This document shows, piece by piece, positions 9,287 to 17,952 of a stretch of 64,000 nt of DNA (its first letter is position 1; the number at the start of each line of letters is the position of its first letter). The DNA comes from Halomonas ramblicola (GTDB lineage: Bacteria; Pseudomonadota; Gammaproteobacteria; Pseudomonadales; Halomonadaceae): contig NZ_JAUFPL010000034.1 in NCBI RefSeq assembly GCF_030409215.1, forward strand, positions 1 through 64,000, read 5' to 3'. The translations under genes were made by a program, and so were the position numbers. The notes under the pieces are model-generated. The model saw nothing but the letters and a program-made list of their open reading frames with translations, made no database searches and had not been told where the DNA came from.

Positions 9287-9385
9287 GTAGGAGGCCGGGT
9301 CCCCCGGGCGACTGGCGCCGTCAGGTGCCCGGAAGTTTCCGGGAGGCCTGCGGCCTCCAGTCGCGATGCGGAGCATCCCTCCTAC
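9287..9385. repeat. REP-like element, copy A
   Basis: The element is bounded by the inverted termini GTAGGAGG (9287-9294) and CCTCCTAC (9378-9385). The interior contains GCGACTGGCGCCGTCAGG and GGCCTGCGGCCTCC hairpins. Related sequence occurs at 10523-10657, 14951-15008 and near 20422, always outside or at the ends of genes. It starts one base after the terminator stem and lies within the 182-bp gap between the HAD gene and mdh. Confidence 0.65.
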
Positions 9386-9401
9386 AGAGTGGGCGACCCC
9401 C

Positions 9402-10376
9402 TTAGCCCAGTAGATGCTCGACGGCGGCGCGCTCCTGGCGCAGCTCGTCTTCGGTGGCCTGCATCTTCTCGCGGCTGAAGTCGTCGATCTCCAGGCCCTG
9501 GACGATCTCGTAGTCACCGCCCTTGCAGACGACCGGGTAGGAGTAGATCACGCCCCTCTCGATGCCGTAGCTGCCGTCGGCGGGGATCGCCATGCTGACG
9601 ATGCCGTCGCTGCCCAGCGCCCAGTCGCGCATATGGTCGATGGCGGCAGAGGCGGCGGAGGCGGCGGAGGAGGCACCGCGCGCCTTGATGATGGCGGCGC
9701 CGCGCTGCTGCACGGTGGGGATGAAGTCGCTCTCGTACCAGTCGCGCTCGACCAGTTCGGCCGCCGGCTTGCCGTCCACCTTGCAGTGGGCGATGTCGGG
9801 GTACTGGGTGGCGCTGTGGTTGCCCCAGATGATCATGCCCTCCACGTCGGTGACGTGCTTGCCGGTCTTCTGGGCCAGCTGGGTCAGGGCACGGTTGTGG
9901 TCCAGGCGGGTCATGGCGGTGAACTGGCCCGGCTCCAGGTCGGGGGCGTTGCAGGAGGCGATCAGGGCGTTGGTGTTGGCCGGGTTACCCACCACCAGCA
10001 CCTTGACGTCGCGGCTGGCGTTGTCGTTCAGGGCCTTGCCCTGCACGGAGAAGATGGCGGCGTTGGCCTCCAGCAGGTCCTTGCGCTCCATGCCCGGGCC
10101 GCGCGGACGGGCGCCCACCAGCAGGGCGTAGTCGGCGTCCTTGAAGGCGACGTTGGCGTCGTCGGTGGCCACGATGTCCTGCACCAGCGGGAAGGCGCAG
10201 TCGTTGAGCTCCATCACCACGCCCTGCAGGGCCTCCAGCGCCGGGGTGATCTCCAGCAGTTGCAGGATGACCGGCTGGTCCTTGCCCAGCATGTCGCCGG
10301 AGGCGATGCGGAAGGCCAGGGAGTAGCTGATCTGGCCGGCGGCGCCGGTGATGGCAATACGAACGGGATCTTTCAT
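9402..10376 (-). CDS. mdh: Malate dehydrogenase (NAD)
   Basis: Interconverts malate and oxaloacetate in the TCA cycle. The 324-residue protein begins [20 protein letters not shown] with the Rossmann GxxGxx[16 protein letters not shown] holds the substrate-binding Arg loop, [11 protein letters not shown] and TRLDHNRA follow, and the catalytic His lies in [13 protein letters not shown]. Length and sequence are of the Pseudomonas/Burkholderia 327-residue type rather than the E. coli 312-residue type. [12 protein letters not shown] is a normal low-complexity helix of this subfamily. The gene is monocistronic, flanked by REP-like elements on both sides. Confidence 0.96.
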   Translation of the reverse strand: MKDPVRIAITGAAGQISYSLAFRIASGDMLGKDQPVILQLLEITPALEALQGVVMELNDCAFPLVQDIVATDDANVAFKDADYALLVGARPRGPGMERKDLLEANAAIFSVQGKALNDNASRDVKVLVVGNPANTNALIASCNAPDLEPGQFTAMTRLDHNRALTQLAQKTGKHVTDVEGMIIWGNHSATQYPDIAHCKVDGKPAAELVERDWYESDFIPTVQQRGAAIIKARGASSAASAASAAIDHMRDWALGSDGIVSMAIPADGSYGIERGVIYSYPVVCKGGDYEIVQGLEIDDFSREKMQATEDELRQERAAVEHLLG

Positions 10377-10522
10377 GGTGGCTCCTTCGGTTGTCGCCGT
10401 GAGGATAGCCCGGCGGGCGCCCGGCCCGCGCTGGCCTGAAATCGAACCGCCAAGATGGTATGCCTGCAGTGCACAAAACTCAATGCGACCTAGTAGGGAC
10501 GCCCGGCTTCGCCGGCCAACCT

Positions 10523-10657
10523 GTAGGAGGGCAACTTGTTGCGCGATTGGCGCCGCCAGGCGCCCGGCGGGATTACTAGCCTGTGGTGGCCGCCTCCGGG
10601 AGGCCTGCGGCCTCCATTCGCCCAGCGGAGCCGAAGCGTCGGACCGTGACCTCCTAC
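10523..10657. repeat. REP-like element, copy B, in the 424-bp mdh/RND gap
   Basis: Runs from GTAGGAGG (10523-10530) to CCTCCTAC (10650-10657). It shares GCAACTTGTTGCGCGA, TTGGCGCCGCCAGGCGCCCGG and GGGAGGCCTGCGGCCTCC with the other copies. The gap 10377-10800 must also contain the promoters for mdh (minus) and the RND operon (plus); no clear -35/-10 pair stands out. A smaller hairpin, GCCCGGCTTCGCCGG, precedes the element at 10501. Confidence 0.65.
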
Positions 10658-10800
10658 TGCCTCTCATCGACCGACGAGTCGACTGTCTGCCATTCGGCTG
10701 CCACCCTCATCAGACACGAAGCATGTGGGCTTGGTGGTAAGGAGTGAGGGGGCAGGAGTGCTATGCTGGCCCTTCATGCATTGCTGATGGACCACACCGC

Positions 10801-11895
10801 ATGTTCCGCCGCCGTCTGCCCCTCCCGCCGCTGGTCGCCATCGGGCTCGTCGTGCTGTTGCTGGCCTGGCTGCTGCTCGGGGACCTGCAGCGCTTCCAGG
10901 ACGAGGCACCCGATGCCGAGGCCCGGCCCACCGCCGAGGCCACCCGGGTGGAGGTGGCGACCCGCCACGCCGAGCCCCACGCCCCCACCCTGGTGCTTCA
11001 AGGCCAGTTGGAGGCCCGCCGCGAGCTGCTCCTGCGCGCCCGCCAGGCGGGCCGTGTCGCGGCACTGCCCGTGGCGGAGGGCAGCCGGGTCGAGGCCGGC
11101 AGCGTGCTGCTCGAGCTGGCCCGCGACGAGCTCCCCGAGCGCCAGGCCCAGGCCGAAGACGACCTGGCCCTGGCCCGCGCCGAGCTGGCCGGGGCCGAGG
11201 AGCTGCGGCGCCGCGAGCTGATCTCCAATACCGAGTTGTTGCGCCGGCAGGCCGAGGTGAGCCGAGCCGTGGCCGAGCTGGCCGCCCTGCGCCGCCAGCT
11301 CGACGACACCCGCCCCACGGCGCCCTTCGCCGGCGTGCTCGACCGCCTCGACGTGGAACTCGGCGAGCTGGTGCAGGTGGGCGAGACCTGGGGCCGGCTG
11401 GTGGACGACACCCGACTGGTCGCCACCGCCTGGGCCCCGCAACGCGACGCCCTGGAGCTGGAGGCCGGACTGCCCGCCGAGCTGCGGCTGCTGGACGACT
11501 CGCGCCTGGCCGGCGAGGTCAGCGTGGTGGGGCGCCGTGCCGACGACGAGACGCACAGCTTCCGGGTCGAGGTGGCGGCCGACAATCCCGAGGGGCGCCG
11601 CCTGGCCGGTGCCAGCGCCACCCTGCGCATCCGCCTGCCGGAACGCCGGGTGCAGCGCCTCTCCCCTGCCCTGCTGACCCTGGATGCGGAGGGCCGCCTG
11701 GCGGTGAAGCATCTCGACGACGCGGACCGGGTGGTGGCGAGCCCGGTGACCCTGGTGGATGCCGATACCCGGGTGGCGCGGGTGACCGGCCTGCCCGACC
11801 CGGTGCGCCTGATCACCCTGGGCGGGGCCCTGGTGGAGGCCGGCGAGCGGGTCGAGGCGGTGGAGGCCGAGGCGCCCGCGGCGGAGGAGCGCTGA
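10801..11895 (+). CDS. RND efflux periplasmic adaptor (membrane fusion protein)
   Basis: A 364-residue HlyD/AcrA-type adaptor that would link the inner-membrane RND pump to an outer-membrane channel. MFRRRLPLPPLVAIGLVVLLLAWLLLG is a single N-terminal anchor. Residues about 65-100 give the lipoyl half (GRVAALPVAEGSRVEAGSVLLEL), followed by a short alpha hairpin rich in Ala/Glu/Arg and a return lipoyl segment TAPFAGVLDRLDVELGELV. A beta-barrel domain and membrane-proximal domain follow. I place the start at ATG 10801. The stop is one base before the pump start. No TolC-like gene is adjacent. Confidence 0.92.
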   Translation: MFRRRLPLPPLVAIGLVVLLLAWLLLGDLQRFQDEAPDAEARPTAEATRVEVATRHAEPHAPTLVLQGQLEARRELLLRARQAGRVAALPVAEGSRVEAGSVLLELARDELPERQAQAEDDLALARAELAGAEELRRRELISNTELLRRQAEVSRAVAELAALRRQLDDTRPTAPFAGVLDRLDVELGELVQVGETWGRLVDDTRLVATAWAPQRDALELEAGLPAELRLLDDSRLAGEVSVVGRRADDETHSFRVEVAADNPEGRRLAGASATLRIRLPERRVQRLSPALLTLDAEGRLAVKHLDDADRVVASPVTLVDADTRVARVTGLPDPVRLITLGGALVEAGERVEAVEAEAPAAEER

Positions 11896-11896
11896 G

Positions 11897-14800
11897 ATGC
11901 GCCGCCTGATCGACGCCGCCCTGGAGCGTTCGCGGACCACCCTGATGCTGCTGGTAGCCCTGCTGCTGGCGGGCCTGGCGGCCTGGCAGTCGATCCCCAA
12001 GGAGGCCAACCCCGACGTCCCCATTCCCATCATCTACGTGTCGATGACCCTGGAGGGGGTCAGCCCCGAGGACGGCGAGCGGCTGCTGGTGCGCCCCATG
12101 GAGCAGGAGCTGCGCAGCATCGAGGGGCTGCGCAAGCTGACCGCCCAGTCCAGCGAGGGCCATGCCGCCCTGACCCTGGAGTTCGATGCCGGCTTCGACG
12201 CCGACCAGGCGCTCACCGACGTGCGCGAGAAAGTCGACATCGCCCGGGCGGACCTGCCCGCCGAGGCCGACGAGCCGCGGGTGATGGAGGTCAACGTGGG
12301 CCTCTTCCCGGTGCTCTCCATCGGGCTCTCCGGTCCCATCGAGGAGGAGCGGCGGGTGGCCATCGCGCGGCGCCTCAAGGAGGAGATCGAGGGCATCGCC
12401 GAGGTGCTGGAGGTGGACATCGGCGGCGACCGCGAGGAACTGCTCGAGGTGGTCGTCGACCCGCTGGTGCTGGACAGCTACGGCGTCGACTTCGGCACCC
12501 TGTTCGACCTGGTGAGCCGCAACAACCGGCTGGTGGCCGCCGGCAGCCTGGACACCGGCGCCGGCCGCCTGGCCATGAAGGTCCCGGGGGTGATCGAGTC
12601 CCTCGACGATGTCATGGCCATGCCGGTGAAGATCGACGGCGACCGGGTGGTGACCTTCGGCGACGTGGCCTGGATCCGCCCCACCTTCAAGGACCCGGAG
12701 GGCTTCGCCCGCATCGACGGCCAGCCGGCGCTGGTGCTGGAGGTCTCCAAGCGCGCCGGCGCCAATATCATCGCCACCATTCGTCAGGTCGAGGCGCTGT
12801 TCGACGAGGCGGAGGGCCTGATCCCCGAGGCGCTGGAGATCACCACCATCATGGACCAGTCCGAGATGGTGGAGGAGATGCTCTCGGAGCTGCTCAACAA
12901 CGTGCTCACCGCGGTGGTGCTGGTGCTGATCGTGATCCTCGCCGCCATGGGGGTGCGCAACGCCATGATGGTGGGGCTGACGATTCCCGGCGCCTTCCTC
13001 ACCGGCATCCTGCTGATCTGGGCGGTGGGTTACACCCTCAACATCGTGGTGCTGTTCTCGCTGATCCTGGTGGCCGGCATGCTGGTCGACGGCGCCATCG
13101 TGGTCAGCGAACTGGCCGACCGCCACCTGCGCCAGGGTCAGCTGCCCCGCCAGGCCTGGGTCAACGCCGCCACGCGCATGAGCTGGCCGGTGATCGCCTC
13201 CACCGCCACGACGCTGGCGGTGTTCGTGCCGCTGCTGTTCTGGCCCGGCGTGGTGGGCGAGTTCATGAAGTACCTGCCGGCCACGGTGATCCTCTGCCTG
13301 CTCGCCTCGCTGGCCATGGCGCTGGTCTTCCTGCCCACCCTGGGCGGGGTGTTCGGGGCCCGCGCCGCCACCCCGGTGAGCGAGGCGGCCATGACCACCG
13401 CCGGCGGCCGCCTCTACCGCCGCGTGCTGGCCCGGTTGCTGGCCCATCCGGGCCTGACGCTGCTGTTCGCCCTGCTGCTGATGGCGCTGATCTATGCCGG
13501 CTATGGCCGCTTCAACCATGGCGTGGAGTTCTTCCCCGCCGTGGAGCCCGACAGTGCCCAGGTGGTGGTGCGCGCCCGGGGCGACTTCTCCGCCGAGGAG
13601 AAGGACGCCGTGGTGAGGCGCGTGGAGGCACGCCTGGCGGGGATGGGCGAGGTGGAGGCGCTCTACGCGCGCTCCTTCGCGGTGGCCGACCAGCAGCTCG
13701 GCGGCGACGTGATCGGCGTGCTGCAGTTCCAGTTGATCGACTGGCAGGATCGGCGCCCCCTGGCCGAGATCTTCGCCGAGATGCGCAGCCGCACCCGCGA
13801 CTTGCCCGGGGTGATCCTGGAGTTCCGCGAACAGGAGATGGGCCCCGGCCAGGGCAAGCCCATCGTGCTGGAGATCAGCGGCCACGATGCCGAGGCCACC
13901 GAGCGCACGGTGGAGCGGCTGCGCGACCTGATGGGCGAACTCGGCGGCTTCCGCGACATCGAGGACAACCGCAGCCTGCCCGGGGTGGAGTGGCGAGTGG
14001 TGGTGGATCGTGAGGCGGCGGCGCGCTTCGGCGCCGACGTGGCCGCGGTGGGCAGCGCCGTGCAGCTGCTCACCACCGGGCTGCAGGTGGCCAGCTACCG
14101 GCCGGCGGGGGTCGACGACGAGGTGGATATCCGCGTGCGCCTGCCCGAGGGCGATCGCACCCTGGAGCAGTTGGGCCGGCTCAGCCTGAACACGCCGCGC
14201 GGCCAGGTGCCGATCTCGCACTTCGTCAGCGTGGAGCCGGCCCCCAAGGTGGGCACCCTGCACCGCATCGACGGCCGGCGTGCCATCACCCTGGAGGCCG
14301 ACGTGGCCGCGGGCCAGCGCCCCGACGAACGGCTGCGCGCCCTGCAGGAAGCCGCGGGCGCTCCCCCGGAGGGGGTGAGCGTCGCGGCGGCCGGCGAGCA
14401 GGAGGACCAGCAGCAGGCGAGCCGCTTCCTGGCCACCGCCTTCCTGGTGGCCATCGGCCTGATGGCACTGATCCTGGTGACCCAGTTCAACAGCTTCTAC
14501 CAGGCGGTGCTGGTGCTCTCGGCCATCGTCTTCTCCACCGCCGGGGTGCTGCTGGGGCTGCTGGTCAACGCCCAGCCCTTCGGCATCGTCATGGTGGGAA
14601 TGGGGATCATCGCCCTGGCGGGCATCGTGGTGAACAACAACATCGTGCTGATCGACACCTACAACCAGCTGCGCGGCGAAGGCCTCGCCCCCCGTGAGGC
14701 GGCGCTGGAGGCCGGTGGGCTGCGCCTGCGCCCGGTGCTGCTCACGGCGGTGACCACGGTGCTGGGCCTCACGCCCATGGTGCTGGGAGTCAACGTCAAC

Positions 14801-14974
14801 CTGCTGGCGCCCAGCCTGGGGATCGGCGCCCCCTCCACCCAGTGGTGGACCCAGCTCTCCAGCGCCATCGCCGGGGGGCTGACCTTCGCCACCGGTCTGA
14901 CGCTACTGCTGACGCCGTGCATGCTGGTGATCGGTCCTGGCTCCGCCGGAAATAGGAAGCCGCCGGGCGCCTGA
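11897..14974 (+). CDS. RND-family efflux permease
   Basis: A 1025-residue proton-driven inner-membrane pump of the AcrB/MexB fold with about 12 membrane segments. Seen in order are SIPKEANPDVPIPIIYVS near the N-terminus, VLILILAAMGVRNA-type TM2-3, the proton-relay helix LVAGMLVDGAIVV (the VD pair stands where AcrB has two Asp), and the second-half equivalent ALAGIVVNNNIVLID. Drug or other substrate cannot be inferred. The last residues, RKPPGA, are encoded inside a REP-like element, so the natural C-terminus has probably been replaced. Paired with the adaptor in a two-gene operon. Confidence 0.94.
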   Translation: MRRLIDAALERSRTTLMLLVALLLAGLAAWQSIPKEANPDVPIPIIYVSMTLEGVSPEDGERLLVRPMEQELRSIEGLRKLTAQSSEGHAALTLEFDAGFDADQALTDVREKVDIARADLPAEADEPRVMEVNVGLFPVLSIGLSGPIEEERRVAIARRLKEEIEGIAEVLEVDIGGDREELLEVVVDPLVLDSYGVDFGTLFDLVSRNNRLVAAGSLDTGAGRLAMKVPGVIESLDDVMAMPVKIDGDRVVTFGDVAWIRPTFKDPEGFARIDGQPALVLEVSKRAGANIIATIRQVEALFDEAEGLIPEALEITTIMDQSEMVEEMLSELLNNVLTAVVLVLIVILAAMGVRNAMMVGLTIPGAFLTGILLIWAVGYTLNIVVLFSLILVAGMLVDGAIVVSELADRHLRQGQLPRQAWVNAATRMSWPVIASTATTLAVFVPLLFWPGVVGEFMKYLPATVILCLLASLAMALVFLPTLGGVFGARAATPVSEAAMTTAGGRLYRRVLARLLAHPGLTLLFALLLMALIYAGYGRFNHGVEFFPAVEPDSAQVVVRARGDFSAEEKDAVVRRVEARLAGMGEVEALYARSFAVADQQLGGDVIGVLQFQLIDWQDRRPLAEIFAEMRSRTRDLPGVILEFREQEMGPGQGKPIVLEISGHDAEATERTVERLRDLMGELGGFRDIEDNRSLPGVEWRVVVDREAAARFGADVAAVGSAVQLLTTGLQVASYRPAGVDDEVDIRVRLPEGDRTLEQLGRLSLNTPRGQVPISHFVSVEPAPKVGTLHRIDGRRAITLEADVAAGQRPDERLRALQEAAGAPPEGVSVAAAGEQEDQQQASRFLATAFLVAIGLMALILVTQFNSFYQAVLVLSAIVFSTAGVLLGLLVNAQPFGIVMVGMGIIALAGIVVNNNIVLIDTYNQLRGEGLAPREAALEAGGLRLRPVLLTAVTTVLGLTPMVLGVNVNLLAPSLGIGAPSTQWWTQLSSAIAGGLTFATGLTLLLTPCMLVIGPGSAGNRKPPGA

Positions 14975-15008
14975 CGGCGCCAGTCGCGCAGCAAAGCTGC
15001 CCTCCTAC
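14951..15008. repeat. REP-like element, copy C, overlapping the RND pump 3' end
   Basis: Begins AATAGGAAGC inside the last codons of the pump gene and ends with CCTCCTAC (15001-15008). The core GCCGGGCGCCTGACGGCGCCAG is shared with copies A and B in the opposite orientation. It supplies the pump stop codon (TGA at 14972-14974). Confidence 0.65.
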
Positions 15009-15034
15009 GACATCGAGCTCCCGGCGAAGCCCAC

Positions 15035-15541
15035 TCAGGCGCGTGACCGGGCCTCGGCTTCCTGGCGGGCGGCGTCGGGGGCGTGGGCGGCATGCAGCCG
15101 GCCGATGAGCTGGTCTTCCAGGGAGAAGCGCTCGGTGAGGCCATGGGCGAGGCGCTCGAGCCAGGCGGGAAGCCGTGCGATGTGCTGGCGTACGCGACCG
15201 GGACTCTGGTAATCGGCGTCGAAGGCCAGCACCAGTTCGGTGGACAGCTCGAGGCGCTCGAGCAGACGGTCGGCCAGGGTCAGGGCCTGGTCGTCGTCGA
15301 AGGCGCGCGCCTCTTCGCGCAGCTGGGGATAGACCTCGAAGTGGCCGGCGCTGATGTAGTCCATCAGCAGCTCGCTGAAGGCGTCGATGCGCTCCTTGCT
15401 CACCGCTTCGAGCTCGGCGTCGCACGCCTCCTTGAGCTCGACGAAGTTGACCAGCAACTCGCGGCGCTCATCCAGCCAGCGGTCGATCAGCCTGTGTACG
15501 CCACCCCAGCGCTCCAGCGCGCTCTTGCAGTCTTCCAGCAT
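15035..15541 (-). CDS. rsd: Anti-sigma-70 factor, Rsd/AlgQ family
   Basis: A 168-residue, all-helical protein. Rsd binds sigma-70 region 4 in stationary phase and favours alternative sigma factors; AlgQ in Pseudomonas affects alginate and virulence gene expression. The N-terminus MLEDCKSALERWGGVHRLIDRWLDERRELLV and the segment ELKEACDAELEAV are typical, as is EVYPQLREEARAF. There is no membrane segment. Its position beside dsbB is the usual Pseudomonas/Halomonas neighbourhood (algQ-dsbB). Confidence 0.9.
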   Translation of the reverse strand: MLEDCKSALERWGGVHRLIDRWLDERRELLVNFVELKEACDAELEAVSKERIDAFSELLMDYISAGHFEVYPQLREEARAFDDDQALTLADRLLERLELSTELVLAFDADYQSPGRVRQHIARLPAWLERLAHGLTERFSLEDQLIGRLHAAHAPDAARQEAEARSRA

Positions 15542-15648
15542 GGGGGCCTCCCTTGCTCCGATGGGGCCGAGGACATCCAGCGCCCGGCCGAGGAGTCCTC
15601 AGACTCGCGCCTGCCGGACCCGCTGTCAATCCCCATCCGCGGGAGGCC

Positions 15649-16167
15649 TCACCCCCGCTCGCGACAGGCCGAGAGCAGCAGGCCCAGCGGCGCCAGGGCC
15701 AGCACGATGAAGCCGATCAGGGTCCAGCCGGGCAGCGAGAAGCCGAGCAGCTGGAAGTCGATGTCGGCGCACTCCCCGGAGCCGGTGAACACCTGCGCCA
15801 GCACCTGCTGCAGCGGCATGATCTCCATCATGTAGTCGAGGCCGGGGCCGCAGCTGGGCACCTCGTCGGCGGGCAGCGACTGCAGCCAGAGGTGACGCGC
15901 GGCCACGCCGATGCCGCCGCCCACGGCGGCGAGCCCCAGCCCGCCGTAGAGGGCGGCGCCGAGCCGGCCGCCCGGGTTGTGCAGGGCCGCCACGGCGAAC
16001 ACCGCGGCGGCAACGATGACCGCCACACGCTGGAAGATGCACAGCGGGCAGGGCTCCAGGCCGCCGAGGTGCTCGAGGCCCAGGGCCACGGCCATCATCA
16101 GCACGCAGAAGGCCAGGCCGGCGAGGCTCCACTGGCGCACGGAGAGACGCGCGAGGGAGGCGGTCAT
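15649..16167 (-). CDS. dsbB: Disulfide bond formation protein DsbB
   Basis: Inner-membrane quinone reductase that reoxidises DsbA. The 172-residue protein has four hydrophobic segments. The first periplasmic loop carries the redox pair in [10 protein letters not shown], and the second loop carries the other pair as SCGPGLDYM and SGECADI, in the expected arrangement. The Arg after CIFQ (quinone binding) is present. Its ATG overlaps the gshA stop by 4 bp, so the two are probably translated together, giving a thiol-redox operon. Confidence 0.95.
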   Translation of the reverse strand: MTASLARLSVRQWSLAGLAFCVLMMAVALGLEHLGGLEPCPLCIFQRVAVIVAAAVFAVAALHNPGGRLGAALYGGLGLAAVGGGIGVAARHLWLQSLPADEVPSCGPGLDYMMEIMPLQQVLAQVFTGSGECADIDFQLLGFSLPGWTLIGFIVLALAPLGLLLSACRERG

Positions 16168-17783
16168 GAGGCCGCCTCCCCGGCAATGCGCGACTCCCTG
16201 GCGCGGGCGAAGTAACCCTCGAGAAACGCCTCGAAGCGCTCCCGGTCGGCGGCCTCGATCTCGTGCTGCTGGTGGTGGGAGGTCTCGGCCAGCTCGGCGA
16301 ACAGTGCCGCCCGGCCCGGGTCCATCGGCCCATGGCCGAAGCGCTCGGCCTGCTGGCGGGCGATGGCCAGCATGGCGTCGCTGAACTCCTCGCCGCGGTC
16401 CTGCAATCGGGCCATCAGCTGGCCGGAAGGCGTCAGGGCGGGATCGGCGAGGCGCGGCACCATGACCGCCACGGCGTCGCGATGCGGGTTGCCCTCCTCC
16501 AGGCGGTCGAGGAGCTCGGCGACCCGGCCGACCTCGTCGAGGATCTCGCTGCCCCAGTCCGCCAGGTCACGCGGCTCGCCGTGCTGCACCAGGCGCAGGG
16601 CGGGATCGCGCCCGCGCTCCACCACCCGGCGGCGGTTGTCGTCCAGGTGTTCGCACTCGAGGTCCGGGATCCAGGGACTCTCACTGAGCAGGCACCACAT
16701 CATGAAGGCGTCCACGAAGCGGATCTGCGTCTCGTCCACGCCCAGCGGCAGCAGCGGGTTGAGGTCGAGGCAACGCACCTCGATGTACTCCACGCCGCGG
16801 GCCTCCAGCGCCTGGCTGGGGGTCTCGTCGTGGCGCGCCACCCGCTTGGGGCGGATGTCGCTGTAGTACTCGTTCTCGATCTGCAGGATGTTGGCGTTGA
16901 GCTGGCGCCAGCCGTCGTCCGCCTTGACGCCCAGCGCCTGGTAGGCCGGCCAGGGCGTGGAGATGGCGTGGCGCAGGGTGCCCACGTAATTGGACAGCGA
17001 GTTGAAGCAGATCTTGAGCTGAGCCTGCACCTTGTTCTGGTAGCCCAGGTCGGACATGCGCAGGCTGGTGGCGTAGGGCGCGACCAGGGTATCGCGGCCG
17101 TGGGCCTGGAGCTTGTCGGGGATCTCGCCGCCCGGCAGGAAGCTGCGGTCCAGCGCCGGCGAGGCGCCGAACAGGTAGAGCAGCAGCCAGCTGTGACGAC
17201 GGAAGTTGCGGATCAGGCCGAAGTAGCGCGCCGAACGGTAGTCGTTCAGCAGGGTATCGCCGGCGCCGTCCGCCTCGCGCAGCAGTTCCCAGAGATCGTC
17301 GGGCAGCGAGACGTTGTAGTGCACCCCGGCGATGGCCTGCATGATGCGCCCGTAGCGCACGTCCAGGCCCTGGCGGTAGACCCGTTTCATGGTGCCCACG
17401 TTGGAGGGGCCGTAGTCGGCGATGGGCACGCTGTCGTTGCCGTCGAGCCGCGCCGGCATGCTGGCCGGCCAGATCAGCTCCTCGCCCAGGTGGCGATGGG
17501 TGAAGCGATGCAGGTCGCCGAGGAAGGCCATGGCGTCCTCGGGCCGACAGTAGACCGGCGTGATGTACTCCAGCAGCGCCTCGGAGTAGTCGGTGGTGAT
17601 GTGCGGGTGGGTCAGCTTGGAGCCCAGGGTGGCCGGGTGCGGGGTCTGGGCGATGCGCCCCGCCGGGTCGACGCGCAACCCCTCCTTCTCGAGGCCGCGG
17701 CGCAGGCGGCTGAACTGCCCCCGTCGGGCGGGCCCTTCCAGGCGGGCGATGAGGGTGGCGAGTGAGTCGGACAAGATGAACAC
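16164..17783 (-). CDS. gshA: Glutamate-cysteine ligase
   Basis: First step of glutathione synthesis: ATP-dependent joining of the gamma-carboxyl of Glu to Cys. The 539-residue protein is of the gammaproteobacterial class: [38 protein letters not shown] is the family N-terminal block, [12 protein letters not shown] and the [19 protein letters not shown] segment (ATP/Glu site) follow. The frame starts with GTG 17783; TTG 17774 (LSDSLATL) is an alternative, and E. coli gshA also uses a non-ATG start. Two hslO/gst-type thiol genes lie within 7 kb. Confidence 0.96.
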   Translation of the reverse strand: MFILSDSLATLIARLEGPARRGQFSRLRRGLEKEGLRVDPAGRIAQTPHPATLGSKLTHPHITTDYSEALLEYITPVYCRPEDAMAFLGDLHRFTHRHLGEELIWPASMPARLDGNDSVPIADYGPSNVGTMKRVYRQGLDVRYGRIMQAIAGVHYNVSLPDDLWELLREADGAGDTLLNDYRSARYFGLIRNFRRHSWLLLYLFGASPALDRSFLPGGEIPDKLQAHGRDTLVAPYATSLRMSDLGYQNKVQAQLKICFNSLSNYVGTLRHAISTPWPAYQALGVKADDGWRQLNANILQIENEYYSDIRPKRVARHDETPSQALEARGVEYIEVRCLDLNPLLPLGVDETQIRFVDAFMMWCLLSESPWIPDLECEHLDDNRRRVVERGRDPALRLVQHGEPRDLADWGSEILDEVGRVAELLDRLEEGNPHRDAVAVMVPRLADPALTPSGQLMARLQDRGEEFSDAMLAIARQQAERFGHGPMDPGRAALFAELAETSHHQQHEIEAADRERFEAFLEGYFARARESRIAGEAAS

Positions 17784-17952
17784 CCCATGTCGTGGAAGCC
17801 GGTCGCGGCGCCGCGCTTCGCTGGTTGTGCGACGGGCGCCCCAGGCGCCCGTGAATGGCTGATTATGGTGCCTGAGCGCCGGGAGTCAAAGGTTAGCCGG
17901 CTATAAGCTTCGGGCTTGGCCCCTATGGCTCGCGACTCGTAGCTCGCGGACA

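Noticed and set aside
9651..9700. Repetitive [10 protein letters not shown] stretch in malate dehydrogenase as an insertion
   Set aside because: The same Ala/Ser helix after GARGASS-type sequence is normal in this MDH subfamily.
10744..10800. Upstream in-frame ATG for the RND adaptor
   Set aside because: The extra 19 residues precede a clean basic-hydrophobic anchor that starts at ATG 10801.
11813..14263. An 816-codon minus-strand open frame antisense to the RND pump
   Set aside because: Low-complexity His/Gln/Gly shadow; the plus strand carries complete RND motifs.
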